From: Rhodoferax sp.
GTDB lineage: Bacteria > Pseudomonadota > Gammaproteobacteria > Burkholderiales > Burkholderiaceae_C
Assembly: GCF_023700745.1 (NCBI RefSeq)
Contig: NZ_JAMPYG010000005.1
Coordinates: forward strand, 113,807 to 177,806
Direction: 5' to 3'
Length of the DNA: 64,000 nt
The notes beneath the pieces are model-generated. The model ran no database searches, was not told the origin of the DNA, and saw nothing but the letters and a program-made list of their open reading frames with translations. The translations under genes and the position numbers were made by a program. Shown here one piece after another: positions 1 through 9,512 of the stretch. Within the stretch, counting starts at the first letter, position 1, and every line of letters starts with the position of its first letter.

Positions 1-295
1 GAGGTGCCACTGCGGCGGGTGCTGCTGGCGCAGACACTGCCGGTGCGGGCGCTTCGCCGGCCACTTCGAGCATCAGTATGAGTGAGCCCTTTTTCACCTT
101 GTCGCCCAAAGCGACCTTGAGTTCCTTGACCACGCCGGCGTGGCTTGACGGGATTTCCATGGAAGCCTTGTCGGACTCCACGGTGATCAGGCTTTGCTCG
201 GCCCGGACAGCGTCGCCGGGTTTGACCATCAATTCAATAACGGCTACTTCATCAAAGTCCCCAATGTCCGGGACTGTCACTTCTATGGTTGCCAT
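1..295 (-). CDS. aceF: Dihydrolipoamide acetyltransferase (pyruvate dehydrogenase E2), N-terminal part only
   Basis: E2 carries acetyl groups on swinging lipoyl arms from E1 to CoA in the pyruvate dehydrogenase complex. The visible N-terminus ([20 protein letters not shown]) opens a biotinyl/lipoyl domain. The lipoyl-lysine motif [11 protein letters not shown] is at about residues 44-54, followed by an Ala/Pro-rich linker. The gene runs off the left edge, so the peripheral-binding and catalytic domains are not seen. It lies about 100 bp downstream of aceE on the same strand, as expected for an aceE-aceF operon. The start is the ATG at 295, directly before the domain. Confidence 0.9.
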   Translation of the reverse strand, partial: MATIEVTVPDIGDFDEVAVIELMVKPGDAVRAEQSLITVESDKASMEIPSSHAGVVKELKVALGDKVKKGSLILMLEVAGEAPAPAVSAPAAPAAVAP

Positions 296-317
296 GTTGG
301 TGTCTCCAAATGTGTTT

Positions 318-394
318 TTGCCACTGCGAGCGCAGCGCGGCAGTCCAGGGTTTCATGGATTGCCGCGTCGCTGCACGCCTCGCAATGACGGTGG
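318..394. repeat. Imperfect palindromic REP-like repeat between aceE and aceF
   Basis: Two GC-rich arms face each other. The left, about 321-347, reads outward as ctggactgccgcgctgcg on the reverse strand. The right, about 357-390, begins ggattgccgcgtcgctgc. They are imperfect reverse complements around a short spacer. The right arm ends in the cctcgcaatgacgg form typical of a dispersed bacterial palindromic repeat often seen between genes. Its place between stop and start codons of one operon suggests it is transcribed and may fold in the aceE-aceF mRNA. Assignment to that family is from memory and not searched. Confidence 0.55.
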
Positions 395-3106
395 TTACGC
401 GTAAAGTGGATTGACCTTGTCGGTATTGATGCCGTATTTGGCAATGGCCTCGGCCACTTTGGCGACTGGCAGCTTGCCGTCTTCGCTGAGCGCCTTGAGA
501 GCCGCAACCACAATGTAGTGGCGGTTGATCTCGAAGTGTTCGCGCAACTTGGAGCGGAAGTCACTGCGGCCGTAACCGTCGGTGCCCAGCACCTTGTAAG
601 TGCGATCCTTGGGAATGAAAGAACGGATCTGCTCGGCATAGGACTTCATGTAGTCGGTCGATGCGACCACCGGGCCGTCATGACCGGCAAGTTGCTGCGC
701 CACAAACGACACTTTCGGCTCGGCTGTGGGGTGCAGCAGGTTGTCGCGTTCGCAGGCCTGGCCGTCGCGCGCCAGCTCGTTGAAGCTGGGGCAGCTCCAG
801 ACATCGGCAGACACGCCCCAGTCCTGGGCCAGCAGTTGCTGTGCAAAAAAGCTCTCGCGCAGGATGGTGCCCGAACCCAGCAACTGGACGCGCGGTCCGC
901 TGGCCCCCGCATCCCCGGGCCTGCTCAGGTACATGCCCTTGATGATCTGTTCTTCGGTGCCCGGGGTGAGGCCGGGCATGGCGTAGTTCTCGTTGAGCAG
1001 GGTGATGTAGTAATACACGTTCTCCTGCTTCTCGACCATGCGCTTGAGGCCATGGTGCAGGATCACGCCGACTTCATGCGCGAAGGTCGGGTCGTAGCTG
1101 ACGCAATTCGGAATGGTGCCGGCCAGAATGTGGCTGTGGCCGTCTTCGTGCTGCAAACCTTCGCCATTGAGCGTGGTGCGCCCGCTGGTGCCGCCCAGCA
1201 AAAAGCCGCGTGCCTGCATGTCGCCCGCAGCCCAGGCCAGGTCGCCAATGCGCTGGAAGCCGAACATCGAGTAGTACACATAAAAAGGCACCATGATGCG
1301 GTTGCTGGTGGAGTAGCTGGTGGCAGCAGCAATCCAGCTGGCCATGCCACCCGCCTCGTTGATGCCTTCCTGCAGCACCTGGCCCTTGACATCTTCCTTG
1401 TAATACATGACCTGGTCTTTGTCGACCGGGGTGTATTGCTGGCCATCGGGGTTGTAGATGCCAATCTGACGAAACAGCCCTTCCATGCCGAAGGTACGGC
1501 CTTCGTCAACCAGGATCGGCACCACACGCGGGCCCAAAGCCTGGTCGCGCAGCAGCTGCGTCAGAAAGCGCACATAGGCCTGCGTGGTGGAGATCTCGCG
1601 GCCTTCAGCGGTCGGCTCGATCACACTCTTGAACACTTCGAGGGCCGGCACGGTAAAGTGCTCGTCGGCCTTGGTGCGGCGGTGCGGCAGGTAACCGCCC
1701 AGGGCCTTGCGGCGCTCGTGCAGGTATTTCATTTCCGGCGTGTCGTCAGCCGGCTTGTAGAACGGAATGTCGGCAATCTGGCTGTCGGGGATCGGGATGT
1801 TGAAACGGTCACGGAAAATCTTGATGTCTTCGTCGGTGAGCTTCTTGGTCTGGTGCACGTTGTTTTTGCCCTCGCCGCTCTTGCCCATGCCAAAACCCTT
1901 GACGGTCTTGATCAGCAGCACGCTCGGCTGGCCCTTGTGATTCACCGCAGCGTGGTAGGCGGCGTAGACCTTTTGCGGGTCGTGGCCACCGCGGCGCAGG
2001 TTCCAGATGTCGTCGTCGCTCATCTTGGCCACCATCTCCAGCGTCTTCGGGTCACGGCCAAAGAAATGCTTGCGCACATAGGCGCCGTCGTTGGACTTGA
2101 AGGTCTGGTAGTCGCCGTCAAGCGTGTCCATCATGACCTTGCGCAGGGCGCCGTCCTTGTCGCGCGCCAGCAGCGGGTCCCAGTTGCTGCCCCACAGCAG
2201 CTTGATCACGTTCCAGCCGGCACCGCGGAAGGTGCCTTCGAGTTCCTGGATGATCTTGCCGTTGCCGCGCACCGGGCCGTCCAGGCGCTGCAGGTTGCAG
2301 TTGATGACAAACACCAGGTTGTCGAGTTTCTCGCGGGCCGCCAGACCAATCGCGCCAAGACTCTCCACCTCGTCCATTTCGCCGTCACCGCAGAACACCC
2401 AGACCTTGCGGTTCTCGGTGTTGGCAATGCCGCGGGCGTGCAAATACTTGAGGAACCGTGCCTGGTAAATCGCCATCAGCGGGCCCAGACCCATGGACAC
2501 GGTGGGAAACTGCCAGAACTCGGGCATGAGCTTGGGGTGCGGGTAGCTCGACAAACCCTTGCCAGCGGTTTCCTGGCGGAAATGCAGCAACTGCTCTTCG
2601 GTCAGGCGGCCTTCCATGTAGGCCCGGGCGTAGACACCGGGCGCCACATGGCCCTGGATGTAGAGGCAGTCGCCGCCATGGTTTTCCGATTCTGCGTGCC
2701 AGAAATGGTTGAAGCCAGCGCCAAACATATGGGCCAGCGAAGCGAATGAGCCAATGTGACCACCCAGGTCGCCACCGTCCTCAGGGTGATGGCGATTGGC
2801 CTTGACGACCATGGCCATGGCGTTCCAGCGCATGTAGGCACGCAGGCGTTCTTCGATTTCGATGTTGCCGGGGCAGCGCTCTTCCTGGTCGGTCTCGATG
2901 GTGTTGACATAGCCGGTGTTGGCCGAGAACGGCATGTCGATGCTGCTTTGACGTGCATGCTCCAGCAGCTGCTCCAGCAGGAAGTGCGCGCGCTCGGGGC
3001 CTTCACTCTCAATGACGGCGCTCAAGGCGTCCATCCATTCGCGGGTTTCCTGGCTGTCGGCATCCGGTGCGGAAATACCTACTCGGCTCTCGGGTATGAC
3101 TGACAT
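395..3106 (-). CDS. aceE: Pyruvate dehydrogenase E1 component, homodimeric type
   Basis: Thiamine-diphosphate enzyme that decarboxylates pyruvate and acetylates the lipoyl arm of E2, feeding acetyl-CoA into the TCA cycle. At 903 residues it has the usual length of the single-chain E1 of Gram-negative bacteria. The TPP/Mg motif starts at GDGEMDE (about residues 240-246) and closes at the Asn-rich VINCNLQ region about 25-30 residues later. The N-terminal histidine-rich segment (GGHIGSFAS, HAESENHGGD) is typical of the family. It is followed by aceF on the same strand. The start ATG at 3106 has a purine-rich stretch just upstream on the minus strand. Confidence 0.97.
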   Translation of the reverse strand: MSVIPESRVGISAPDADSQETREWMDALSAVIESEGPERAHFLLEQLLEHARQSSIDMPFSANTGYVNTIETDQEERCPGNIEIEERLRAYMRWNAMAMVVKANRHHPEDGGDLGGHIGSFASLAHMFGAGFNHFWHAESENHGGDCLYIQGHVAPGVYARAYMEGRLTEEQLLHFRQETAGKGLSSYPHPKLMPEFWQFPTVSMGLGPLMAIYQARFLKYLHARGIANTENRKVWVFCGDGEMDEVESLGAIGLAAREKLDNLVFVINCNLQRLDGPVRGNGKIIQELEGTFRGAGWNVIKLLWGSNWDPLLARDKDGALRKVMMDTLDGDYQTFKSNDGAYVRKHFFGRDPKTLEMVAKMSDDDIWNLRRGGHDPQKVYAAYHAAVNHKGQPSVLLIKTVKGFGMGKSGEGKNNVHQTKKLTDEDIKIFRDRFNIPIPDSQIADIPFYKPADDTPEMKYLHERRKALGGYLPHRRTKADEHFTVPALEVFKSVIEPTAEGREISTTQAYVRFLTQLLRDQALGPRVVPILVDEGRTFGMEGLFRQIGIYNPDGQQYTPVDKDQVMYYKEDVKGQVLQEGINEAGGMASWIAAATSYSTSNRIMVPFYVYYSMFGFQRIGDLAWAAGDMQARGFLLGGTSGRTTLNGEGLQHEDGHSHILAGTIPNCVSYDPTFAHEVGVILHHGLKRMVEKQENVYYYITLLNENYAMPGLTPGTEEQIIKGMYLSRPGDAGASGPRVQLLGSGTILRESFFAQQLLAQDWGVSADVWSCPSFNELARDGQACERDNLLHPTAEPKVSFVAQQLAGHDGPVVASTDYMKSYAEQIRSFIPKDRTYKVLGTDGYGRSDFRSKLREHFEINRHYIVVAALKALSEDGKLPVAKVAEAIAKYGINTDKVNPLYA

Positions 3107-3206
3107 GTGTTGTCTCCTGTATTGTTCGGCCCATCAATGGTAGTGGAATTTGCCATTTTGGGGATTGTTTAAATTCTAGCGGGATTTTTCAAAAATTTCA
3201 AATCGT

Positions 3207-3226
3207 GTATTGTGTTTTTACAATAC
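3207..3226. promoter_or_regulatory. Candidate operator palindrome between aceE and the sensor kinase
   Basis: A perfect 7-bp inverted repeat, GTATTGT and ACAATAC, is separated by six bases in an AT-rich stretch between the divergent aceE and kinase genes. Size and spacing suit a dimeric regulator site. No regulator is identified, and it does not obviously match the E. coli PdhR consensus. It could control either gene. Confidence 0.35.
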
Positions 3227-3266
3227 GAAATAAATAAAAGCGATCACACACACCTACACTTGCCCA

Positions 3267-5816
3267 ATGTTTCCGTCAAAACAATTTCTGCCCACTGCGA
3301 TGCAAGCAAGCCCCTTGCCGCGCCTGAAAACCTGGTGGTCTCGCCTGACACCCCAGCGCCAGGATCGTTTTGCCATGCTTGCTCCGCTGGCGGCGGTAGT
3401 CCTTTTTCTGGTCGCCATCCTGTCCGCCTTTGCCTACCTGCGACTCGAAGAAATCTCACGCGAACGCGAGGCCATCAGCCGCGACGTGGAATACACGCAA
3501 CAACGTCTGCGCCTGCGCCTGCTCGAACAACAGGAGCAGTTAGGACGCTTTGCCCGTGAAGTGGCCAGCCGTGAAATCAGCCACAAGGACTTCGTGAGCC
3601 GGGCCGAGGCCCTGGTCAACCTTTATCCCGAATTGCATGGACTGACCTGGAGTGACGAGCGGCGCCGGATACGGGTGGGCTACCACTCGGCCCATCTGCC
3701 AACACCAGCACAAAAGACAGATGAAACAGCCAATGGCAGTGCGCAAGCCGTCGACAACTTTGCGCTGACGCGCGAGTGGCTGATACCCATCTATTCCAAA
3801 CCGCAGGTCAGACCCGGACTGGACAGCACACTGGAACTGCACTTGCCACTGATAGAGAAGGCCAAATTCAAAGGTACCTTGATGGCGCTTTATTCGGTGG
3901 ATGCCATGTTCCGCTATGGCATACCAAACGAAATCAATGCCAAATATGCCATCTCGCTGCAAGATGAACAAGGCAAATTATTGGCCGGCACCATCATGTC
4001 CGAGGGCAAGCTCAAACGCAAATTATTACCCTGGGCCAGTCCCATCAACACCTATGACATGCCGGTTTCCCCCATTGGCAATGGCTTGATCATCCGGGGC
4101 CAGGCCTACCGGACATCACTCGGCGTGATTGGCAGCGGCCTGTTCTGGCTGGTGATGGTGCTCAGCGCCATCACGGCCTGGCTGCTGTTGGCCAACTGGA
4201 GCCATACCCGCAGGCGCATTCGTGCACAAGACGCACTGGTACAGGAAACCGCCTTTCGCCGCGCCATGGAGAACTCGATCCTTACCGGCATGCGTGCCAT
4301 GGATCTGCAGGGACGCATCACCTACGTCAACGCCGCTTTTTGCCAGATGACGGGCTGGAGCGAAGCTGACCTGGTGGGCAAAACCGCGCCATTTCCGTAC
4401 TGGCCCGATGGCGATTTTGATATGCTGAAGCAACGGCTGAACGAAGAACTTGCGGGCGATGTTTCACCCAGCGGCATCCAGTTTCGCGTCAAACGCAAAA
4501 ATGGTGATCTCTTTGATGCCCGGCTCTACGTGTCACCCCTGATCGATGCCTTTGGCCAACAAACCGGCTGGATGACCTCCATGACCGACATCACTGAACC
4601 GACCCGGGTGCGTGAACAGTTGGCAGCCTCACACGAACGGTTTACCACGGTGCTGGAAGCGCTGGACGCGTCCATTTCGGTTGCCCCCCTGGGCAGCAAC
4701 GAGATCCTGTTTGCCAACAAACTCTATCGCCAATGGTTTGGCACCCAGACCGGGGGACACCTTCAACTGGTGGCCGAAGCCGGCGTGCCCCCTCCTTTGA
4801 CCAGCGATGAAACCCTTGACACGGTGGATGCCTATGCCGGTTTACCCACCGATCAACTGGCTGAAAAAGAGGCCGAAAGCACCGAGATTTACCTGGGCAG
4901 CCTGGGGCTCTGGCTCGAAGTGCGCACCCGTTACCTGAGTTGGGTCGATGGTCGGCTGGCGCAAATGGTGATTGCCACCGACATCACCGCCCGGCGCAAT
5001 GCCGAAGAACAAGCCCAGGTGCAAGCCGAGCGCGCGCAGAACGCCAGCCGCTTGATCACCATGGGCGAAATGGCCTCCAGCGTTGCCCATGAACTCAACC
5101 AGCCGCTGACAGCCATCAACAACTATTGCAATGGCATGGTGTCGCGCATCAGGAGCCATCAGATCAGTCAGGATGAGTTGCTCGGCGCGCTTGAAAAAAC
5201 GGCCAAGCAGGCGCACCGCGCGGGCCAGATCATCCATCGCATCCGCTCCTTTGTGAAACGAAGCGAACCCAACCGCACCATTTCCAACGTGGAGACCATG
5301 GTCGCGGAGGCCGTGGAGCTGGCAGAAATTGAGCTGCGCCGGCGCAATGTCAAACTCAATCAATACCTGGTAACCAAGCTGCCCAACCTGCTGGTGGACC
5401 CGATTTTGATTGAACAGGTGCTGCTCAATCTGCTGAAAAATGCCGCCGAGTCGGTGGATGCCGCACAGCGACCCACGGAGCAACGTATTGTCAAACTCAG
5501 GGTGGCGCAAACCTACGTCAATGACAAACCGGTGGTTGAGTTCATGGTGATCGACTCAGGCGCAGGCATCGCCCCTGACGCGATGGAGCGCCTGTACGAG
5601 GCGTTTTATTCGACCAAGGCCGATGGCATGGGCATTGGCCTGTCTTTGTGCCGCTCCATTGTCGAGTCGCACCTGGGCAGAATGAAAGCCGAGAACCTCT
5701 ACAATGGGGAAGTCGTAACAGGTTGTTGCTTCACCTTCTGGATCCCGATAGCCGAGCCCCAGCCGACAGCGCCCACAAAGCGTACCGTTCAACCCACATT
5801 GCTGATATCACCATGA
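3267..5816 (+). CDS. Membrane PAS-domain sensor histidine kinase (DctS/FixL-like)
   Basis: Sensor of a two-component system, 849 residues. A transmembrane segment near residues 37-58 is followed by a periplasmic sensing region of about 230 residues and a second membrane segment near 290-312. Two PAS domains follow (about 330-450 and 455-575; the first contains ITYVNAAFCQMTGWSEADLVGK). HisKA has the phospho-acceptor in VAHELNQPL (His608), and the HATPase domain has the N box LLNLLKNAAES, G1 DSGAGI and G2 GMGIGLSL. The layout resembles DctS-type kinases sensing small carboxylates, but the ligand cannot be read from sequence. The stop overlaps the start of the response regulator (ATGA), so the two are co-translated. 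A later start at 3300 is possible. Confidence 0.88.
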   Translation: MFPSKQFLPTAMQASPLPRLKTWWSRLTPQRQDRFAMLAPLAAVVLFLVAILSAFAYLRLEEISREREAISRDVEYTQQRLRLRLLEQQEQLGRFAREVASREISHKDFVSRAEALVNLYPELHGLTWSDERRRIRVGYHSAHLPTPAQKTDETANGSAQAVDNFALTREWLIPIYSKPQVRPGLDSTLELHLPLIEKAKFKGTLMALYSVDAMFRYGIPNEINAKYAISLQDEQGKLLAGTIMSEGKLKRKLLPWASPINTYDMPVSPIGNGLIIRGQAYRTSLGVIGSGLFWLVMVLSAITAWLLLANWSHTRRRIRAQDALVQETAFRRAMENSILTGMRAMDLQGRITYVNAAFCQMTGWSEADLVGKTAPFPYWPDGDFDMLKQRLNEELAGDVSPSGIQFRVKRKNGDLFDARLYVSPLIDAFGQQTGWMTSMTDITEPTRVREQLAASHERFTTVLEALDASISVAPLGSNEILFANKLYRQWFGTQTGGHLQLVAEAGVPPPLTSDETLDTVDAYAGLPTDQLAEKEAESTEIYLGSLGLWLEVRTRYLSWVDGRLAQMVIATDITARRNAEEQAQVQAERAQNASRLITMGEMASSVAHELNQPLTAINNYCNGMVSRIRSHQISQDELLGALEKTAKQAHRAGQIIHRIRSFVKRSEPNRTISNVETMVAEAVELAEIELRRRNVKLNQYLVTKLPNLLVDPILIEQVLLNLLKNAAESVDAAQRPTEQRIVKLRVAQTYVNDKPVVEFMVIDSGAGIAPDAMERLYEAFYSTKADGMGIGLSLCRSIVESHLGRMKAENLYNGEVVTGCCFTFWIPIAEPQPTAPTKRTVQPTLLISP

Positions 5817-6439
5817 GTTTGATTCCCAAAAAAGGCACGGTTTACGTCATTGATGATGATGAAGCGGTGCGCGATTCCCTGCAATGGATGCTCGAAGGCA
5901 AAGACTACCGCGTACGCTGCTTTGACTCCGCAGAATCTTTTCTGAGCCGTTTTGATGCGCGCGAGGTGGCCTGCCTGATTGTTGACATCCGCATGGGCGG
6001 CATGACCGGTCTGGAGCTGCAAAACCGGCTGCTGGAAAGCAGTTCGCCGCTGCCACTGGCGTTCATCACCGGCCACGGCGACGTGCCCATGGCGGTTGAT
6101 TCCATGAAAAAAGGCGCCATGGACTTTATCCAGAAACCCTTTAACGAAGAACAACTGGTGCCTCTGGTGGAGCGCATGCTGGAGCAGGCCAAGGAATCAT
6201 TTTCCGAATTTCAAAACGCACTCAATCGTGACGCCCTGATGGCGCGCCTGACACTGCGCGAATCGCAGGTACTCGAGCGCATCGTGGCGGGCCGGCTGAA
6301 CAAACAGATTGCCGACGACCTTGGCATCAGCATCAAGACGGTGGAGGCGCACCGCGCCAACATCATGGAAAAACTCAGCGCCAACACGGTGGCCGATCTG
6401 CTCAAAATTGCACTGGGGCCCAATGCCGTCAAGGCCTGA
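5813..6439 (+). CDS. FixJ/NarL-type response regulator
   Basis: Cognate regulator of the upstream kinase, 208 residues. The receiver domain has the acidic pocket IDDDE (residues 13-17), the phospho-acceptor Asp58 in LIVDIRMGGM, and the conserved Lys in FIQKPF. A C-terminal LuxR-type helix-turn-helix (LTLRESQVLERIVAGRLNKQ, then KTVEAHRANIMEKL) follows. It is expected to activate transcription when phosphorylated. The start chosen is the ATG at 5813 overlapping the kinase stop; an upstream extension of the frame is antisense-like shadow of the kinase end. Targets unknown. Confidence 0.9.
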   Translation: MSLIPKKGTVYVIDDDEAVRDSLQWMLEGKDYRVRCFDSAESFLSRFDAREVACLIVDIRMGGMTGLELQNRLLESSSPLPLAFITGHGDVPMAVDSMKKGAMDFIQKPFNEEQLVPLVERMLEQAKESFSEFQNALNRDALMARLTLRESQVLERIVAGRLNKQIADDLGISIKTVEAHRANIMEKLSANTVADLLKIALGPNAVKA

Positions 6440-6469
6440 GCACCGGATCATTTTTGCAAAACCCCACAC

Positions 6470-6501
6470 GCCCGCCCCATCCGGACCAGCGGGCTTTTTT
6501 T
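6470..6501 (+). terminator. Rho-independent terminator after the two-component genes
   Basis: Inverted repeat gcccgc (6470-6475) and gcgggc (6489-6494) with a 13-base loop, followed directly by seven T (6495-6501). It lies between the regulator stop and folD, and probably separates the two transcription units. The stem is short, so strength is uncertain. Confidence 0.6.
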
Positions 6502-6515
6502 ATGGATGAATTGAC

Positions 6516-7385
6516 ATGACCACTCCCGCCCAAGGCGCCCACATCATCGATGGTGTAGCGCTCTCCAAAAAGCTGCGCACCGACGTCACCGCCCGGACCC
6601 AGGCCCTCAAGGCGCGCGGCGTCACACCCGGCCTGGCGGTCATCCTGGTGGGTGACAACCCGGCCAGCGAGGTCTATGTGCGCAACAAGGTCAAGGGCTG
6701 TGAAGACTGCGGCTTTCATTCGGTGCTGGAAAAGTACGATGCCAGCATGCTTGAGTCCGAACTGCTGGCGCGCATTGCGGCGCTCAACGCCGACCCTGCC
6801 ATTCACGGCATCCTGGTGCAGTTGCCGGTGCCCAAACACATCGACGCCAGCAAGGTCATCGAAGCCATTTCGCCGCTCAAAGACGTCGACGGCTTTCACG
6901 TGGCCAGCGCTGGTGCCCTGATGACCGGCATGCCCGGTTTCTGGCCCTGCACGCCCTACGGCTGCATGAAGATGCTGGAGTCCATCAACTACGACCTGCG
7001 TGGCAAACACGCGGTGGTGATTGGCCGCTCCAACATCGTCGGCAAACCCATGGCCTTGATGCTGTTGCAAAAAAATGCCACGGTCACCATTTGCCACAGC
7101 GCCACGCCCGACCTCAAGGCCTTCACGCTGCAGGCCGACGTGATCGTGGCCGCCGTGGGCAAGCGCAATGTGCTCACCAAAGACATGGTCAAGCCCGGTG
7201 CCGTGGTGCTGGACGTCGGCATGAACCGCAACGAAGCCGGCAAGCTCTGCGGCGACGTCGATTTTGACGGTGTGCGCCAGGTCGCCAGCGCCATTACCCC
7301 GGTGCCAGGCGGGGTTGGCCCGATGACCATTACCATGTTGCTGATGAACACCCTTGAAGCTGCTGAAAGAACCGCAAACCAATAA
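6516..7385 (+). CDS. folD: Methylenetetrahydrofolate dehydrogenase / methenyltetrahydrofolate cyclohydrolase
   Basis: Bifunctional cytosolic enzyme that interconverts 5,10-methylene- and 10-formyl-tetrahydrofolate, supplying one-carbon units for purines and formyl-Met. At 289 residues it is the usual size. Family motifs are present: the catalytic-lysine region [15 protein letters not shown] (YxxxK), the ILVQLPVP segment, the conserved [11 protein letters not shown], and the NADP loop [11 protein letters not shown], with PGGVGPMT at the C-terminal end. The last codons and the TAA stop lie in a dispersed repeat that is also found between ilvC and ilvH (see 7376-7438). Confidence 0.97.
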   Translation: MTTPAQGAHIIDGVALSKKLRTDVTARTQALKARGVTPGLAVILVGDNPASEVYVRNKVKGCEDCGFHSVLEKYDASMLESELLARIAALNADPAIHGILVQLPVPKHIDASKVIEAISPLKDVDGFHVASAGALMTGMPGFWPCTPYGCMKMLESINYDLRGKHAVVIGRSNIVGKPMALMLLQKNATVTICHSATPDLKAFTLQADVIVAAVGKRNVLTKDMVKPGAVVLDVGMNRNEAGKLCGDVDFDGVRQVASAITPVPGGVGPMTITMLLMNTLEAAERTANQ

Positions 7386-7438
7386 CCTTGCGGGACAGAC
7401 CGCAGTACACGAAGTGAACCAGCTCTGTCCTCAACCAT
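7376..7438. repeat. Dispersed GGGACAG/CTGTCC repeat overlapping the folD stop
   Basis: Positions 7376-7399 are identical over 24 bases to 61495-61518 in the ilvC-ilvH spacer, including the core ttgcgggacag. After a divergent middle the copy ends in ctctgtcctcaac (7424-7436), the partner arm of the palindrome. The folD TAA (7383-7385) is inside the repeat. The middle is longer and more divergent than in the ilv copies. Confidence 0.75.
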
Positions 7439-7445
7439 TTAAAGC

Positions 7446-9500
7446 ATGAACAATCCCCTGCTCTCTTTTGAAGGTCTTCCGCACTTTGACCAGATTGGCC
7501 CGGAGCACGTCGAGCCCGCGATTGAGCAACTGCTTGAGCAAGCCAACACCGCACTGGAGACGGTCACGGCACCAGACTTCGCGCCCAGCTGGTCTGGTAT
7601 TGCCGTGGTGCTGGATGTCGCCACCGAGCACTTGTCGCGTGCCTGGGGCAGCGTCAGCCACCTCAACAGTGTGGCCGACACGCCCGAATTGCGTGCCGCC
7701 TACAACGCCGCCCTGCCCAAGGTCACCGAGTTCTACACGCGCCTGGGCGCAGACGAACGGCTGTACGCCAAGTACCGCGCCATCAACCCGGAAGCCCTCA
7801 ACAGCGAACAGCGCCAGGCGCTCAAAAATGCGCTGCGCAACTTTGTGCTGGGCGGTGCCGACCTGCAGGGCGCTGACCGCGAGCGCTTTGCAGCCATTGC
7901 CGAACGCCAGGCTTTCCTGGGCCAGAAGTTCAGCGAAAACGCCCTCGATGCCACCGACGCCTTTGCCTATTACGCGACGGAGGCCGAGCTTGATGGCTTG
8001 CCCGACGACGTCAAGCAAACCGCCCGCAACGCCGCCCAGGCCGACGGCAAGGAAGGCTACAAGCTCACCCTGAAAATGCCGTGCTACCTGCCGGTGATGC
8101 AGTTTGCCAGCAGCAGCGCGCTGCGCCAGACGCTGTACCGTGCCTATGTCACCCGCGCCTCCGACCAGGCCGGCACCGACCTGAGTCAGTTCGACAACAC
8201 CGACATCATCAACGAGCTGCTGGCGCTGCGCCTGGAGGAAGCCAAATTGTTGGGTTACCCCAATTTCGGCACGCTGTCGGTGGTGCCCAAAATGGCCGAC
8301 TCACCCGAGCAGGTGGTGACGTTTCTGCGCGACCTGGCCCAGCGCGCCCGCCCCTTTGCCGAGCAGGACCTGGCCGACCTGCGCCGCTTTGCAAAAGCGC
8401 AACTGGGTCTGCCTGATCCGCAAGCCTGGGACTGGCCTTTTATCAGCGAAAAGCTCAAGGAAGCGCGTTACGCCTTCAACGAGCAGGAAGTCAAACAGTA
8501 CTTCCCGCTGCCGCGCGTGCTGGCCGGCCTGTTCAACATTGTGCAAACCCTGTTCGAAGTGTCCATCCGCGAGGACCACGCGCCGGTGTGGCATGAGTCG
8601 GTGCGCTTTTTCCGCATCGAGCGCGCGAACACGCAAGGCACGCCTGAGCTGGTGGGCCAGTTTTACCTGGACCCGCAGGCGCGCAACGGCAAGCGCGGCG
8701 GTGCCTGGATGGACGATGTGCGTGCCCGTTGGCTGCGCCCCGACACACAGCAATTGCAAACACCGGTGGCGCATCTGGTGTGCAACTTTGCCAGTGGCGT
8801 CAACGGCAAGCCGGCCTTGCTGACCCACGACGACGTCACCACCCTGTTCCACGAATTCGGCCACGGCCTGCACCACCTGCTGACCCAGGTCAACGAGCGT
8901 GACGTCTCGGGCATCAGCGGTGTCGAGTGGGACGCCGTGGAACTGCCGAGCCAGTTCATGGAAAACTTCTGCTGGGAATGGGACGTCATCAAGAACATGA
9001 GCGCCCATGTCGATACCGATGCGCCGCTGCCGCGCGCGCTGTTCGACAAGATGCTGGCTGCCAAAAATTACCAAAGCGGCATGCAGACGCTGCGGCAAAT
9101 CGAGTTTTCGCTGTTTGACATGCTGCTGCACACGTCGCACGACCCGGCGCACGACATCATGCCGCTGCTGCAACAGGTGCGCCAGGAAGTGGCCGTGCTG
9201 CTGCCTCCCGCCTGGTCCCGCACCGCGCACACCTTCAGCCATATTTTTGCCGGTGGCTATGCCGCTGGTTATTACAGCTACAAATGGGCCGAAGTGCTCA
9301 GCAGCGACGCCTACGCGGCCTTTGAAGAAACCATGGGGCCGGACGGCCAGCCCAATGTGCAAACCGGGCAAAAATACCGCCAGGCCATTCTGGAAGCCGG
9401 CGGCAGTCGCCCGGCCATCGCGTCATTCAAGGCATTTCGTGGCCGCGAACCCACCCTGGATGCGCTGCTACGTCACCAGGGGATGACGCCAACTGCTTAA
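7446..9500 (+). CDS. prlC: Oligopeptidase A (M3 family zinc metallopeptidase)
   Basis: Cytosolic zinc oligopeptidase that degrades peptides and cleaved signal peptides. At 684 residues it has normal M3A length. The zinc site HEFGHGLHH is clear at about residue 465, with the third ligand Glu in the following SGISGVEWDAVELPSQFMEN region and the family motif YAAGYYSYKWAEVLSSDAY near the C-terminus. It starts at the ATG at 7446, directly after the repeat that ends folD. The small thioredoxin-fold gene follows 12 bp downstream and probably shares its transcript. Confidence 0.95.
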   Translation: MNNPLLSFEGLPHFDQIGPEHVEPAIEQLLEQANTALETVTAPDFAPSWSGIAVVLDVATEHLSRAWGSVSHLNSVADTPELRAAYNAALPKVTEFYTRLGADERLYAKYRAINPEALNSEQRQALKNALRNFVLGGADLQGADRERFAAIAERQAFLGQKFSENALDATDAFAYYATEAELDGLPDDVKQTARNAAQADGKEGYKLTLKMPCYLPVMQFASSSALRQTLYRAYVTRASDQAGTDLSQFDNTDIINELLALRLEEAKLLGYPNFGTLSVVPKMADSPEQVVTFLRDLAQRARPFAEQDLADLRRFAKAQLGLPDPQAWDWPFISEKLKEARYAFNEQEVKQYFPLPRVLAGLFNIVQTLFEVSIREDHAPVWHESVRFFRIERANTQGTPELVGQFYLDPQARNGKRGGAWMDDVRARWLRPDTQQLQTPVAHLVCNFASGVNGKPALLTHDDVTTLFHEFGHGLHHLLTQVNERDVSGISGVEWDAVELPSQFMENFCWEWDVIKNMSAHVDTDAPLPRALFDKMLAAKNYQSGMQTLRQIEFSLFDMLLHTSHDPAHDIMPLLQQVRQEVAVLLPPAWSRTAHTFSHIFAGGYAAGYYSYKWAEVLSSDAYAAFEETMGPDGQPNVQTGQKYRQAILEAGGSRPAIASFKAFRGREPTLDALLRHQGMTPTA

Positions 9501-9512
9501 GGAGCGACCAAG

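Noticed and set aside
518..2749. Long open frame antisense to aceE (743 codons)
   Set aside because: Mirrors codon bias of a GC-rich gene; translation is low-complexity His/Ala/Val-rich with no recognisable domain, while aceE on the other strand is complete.
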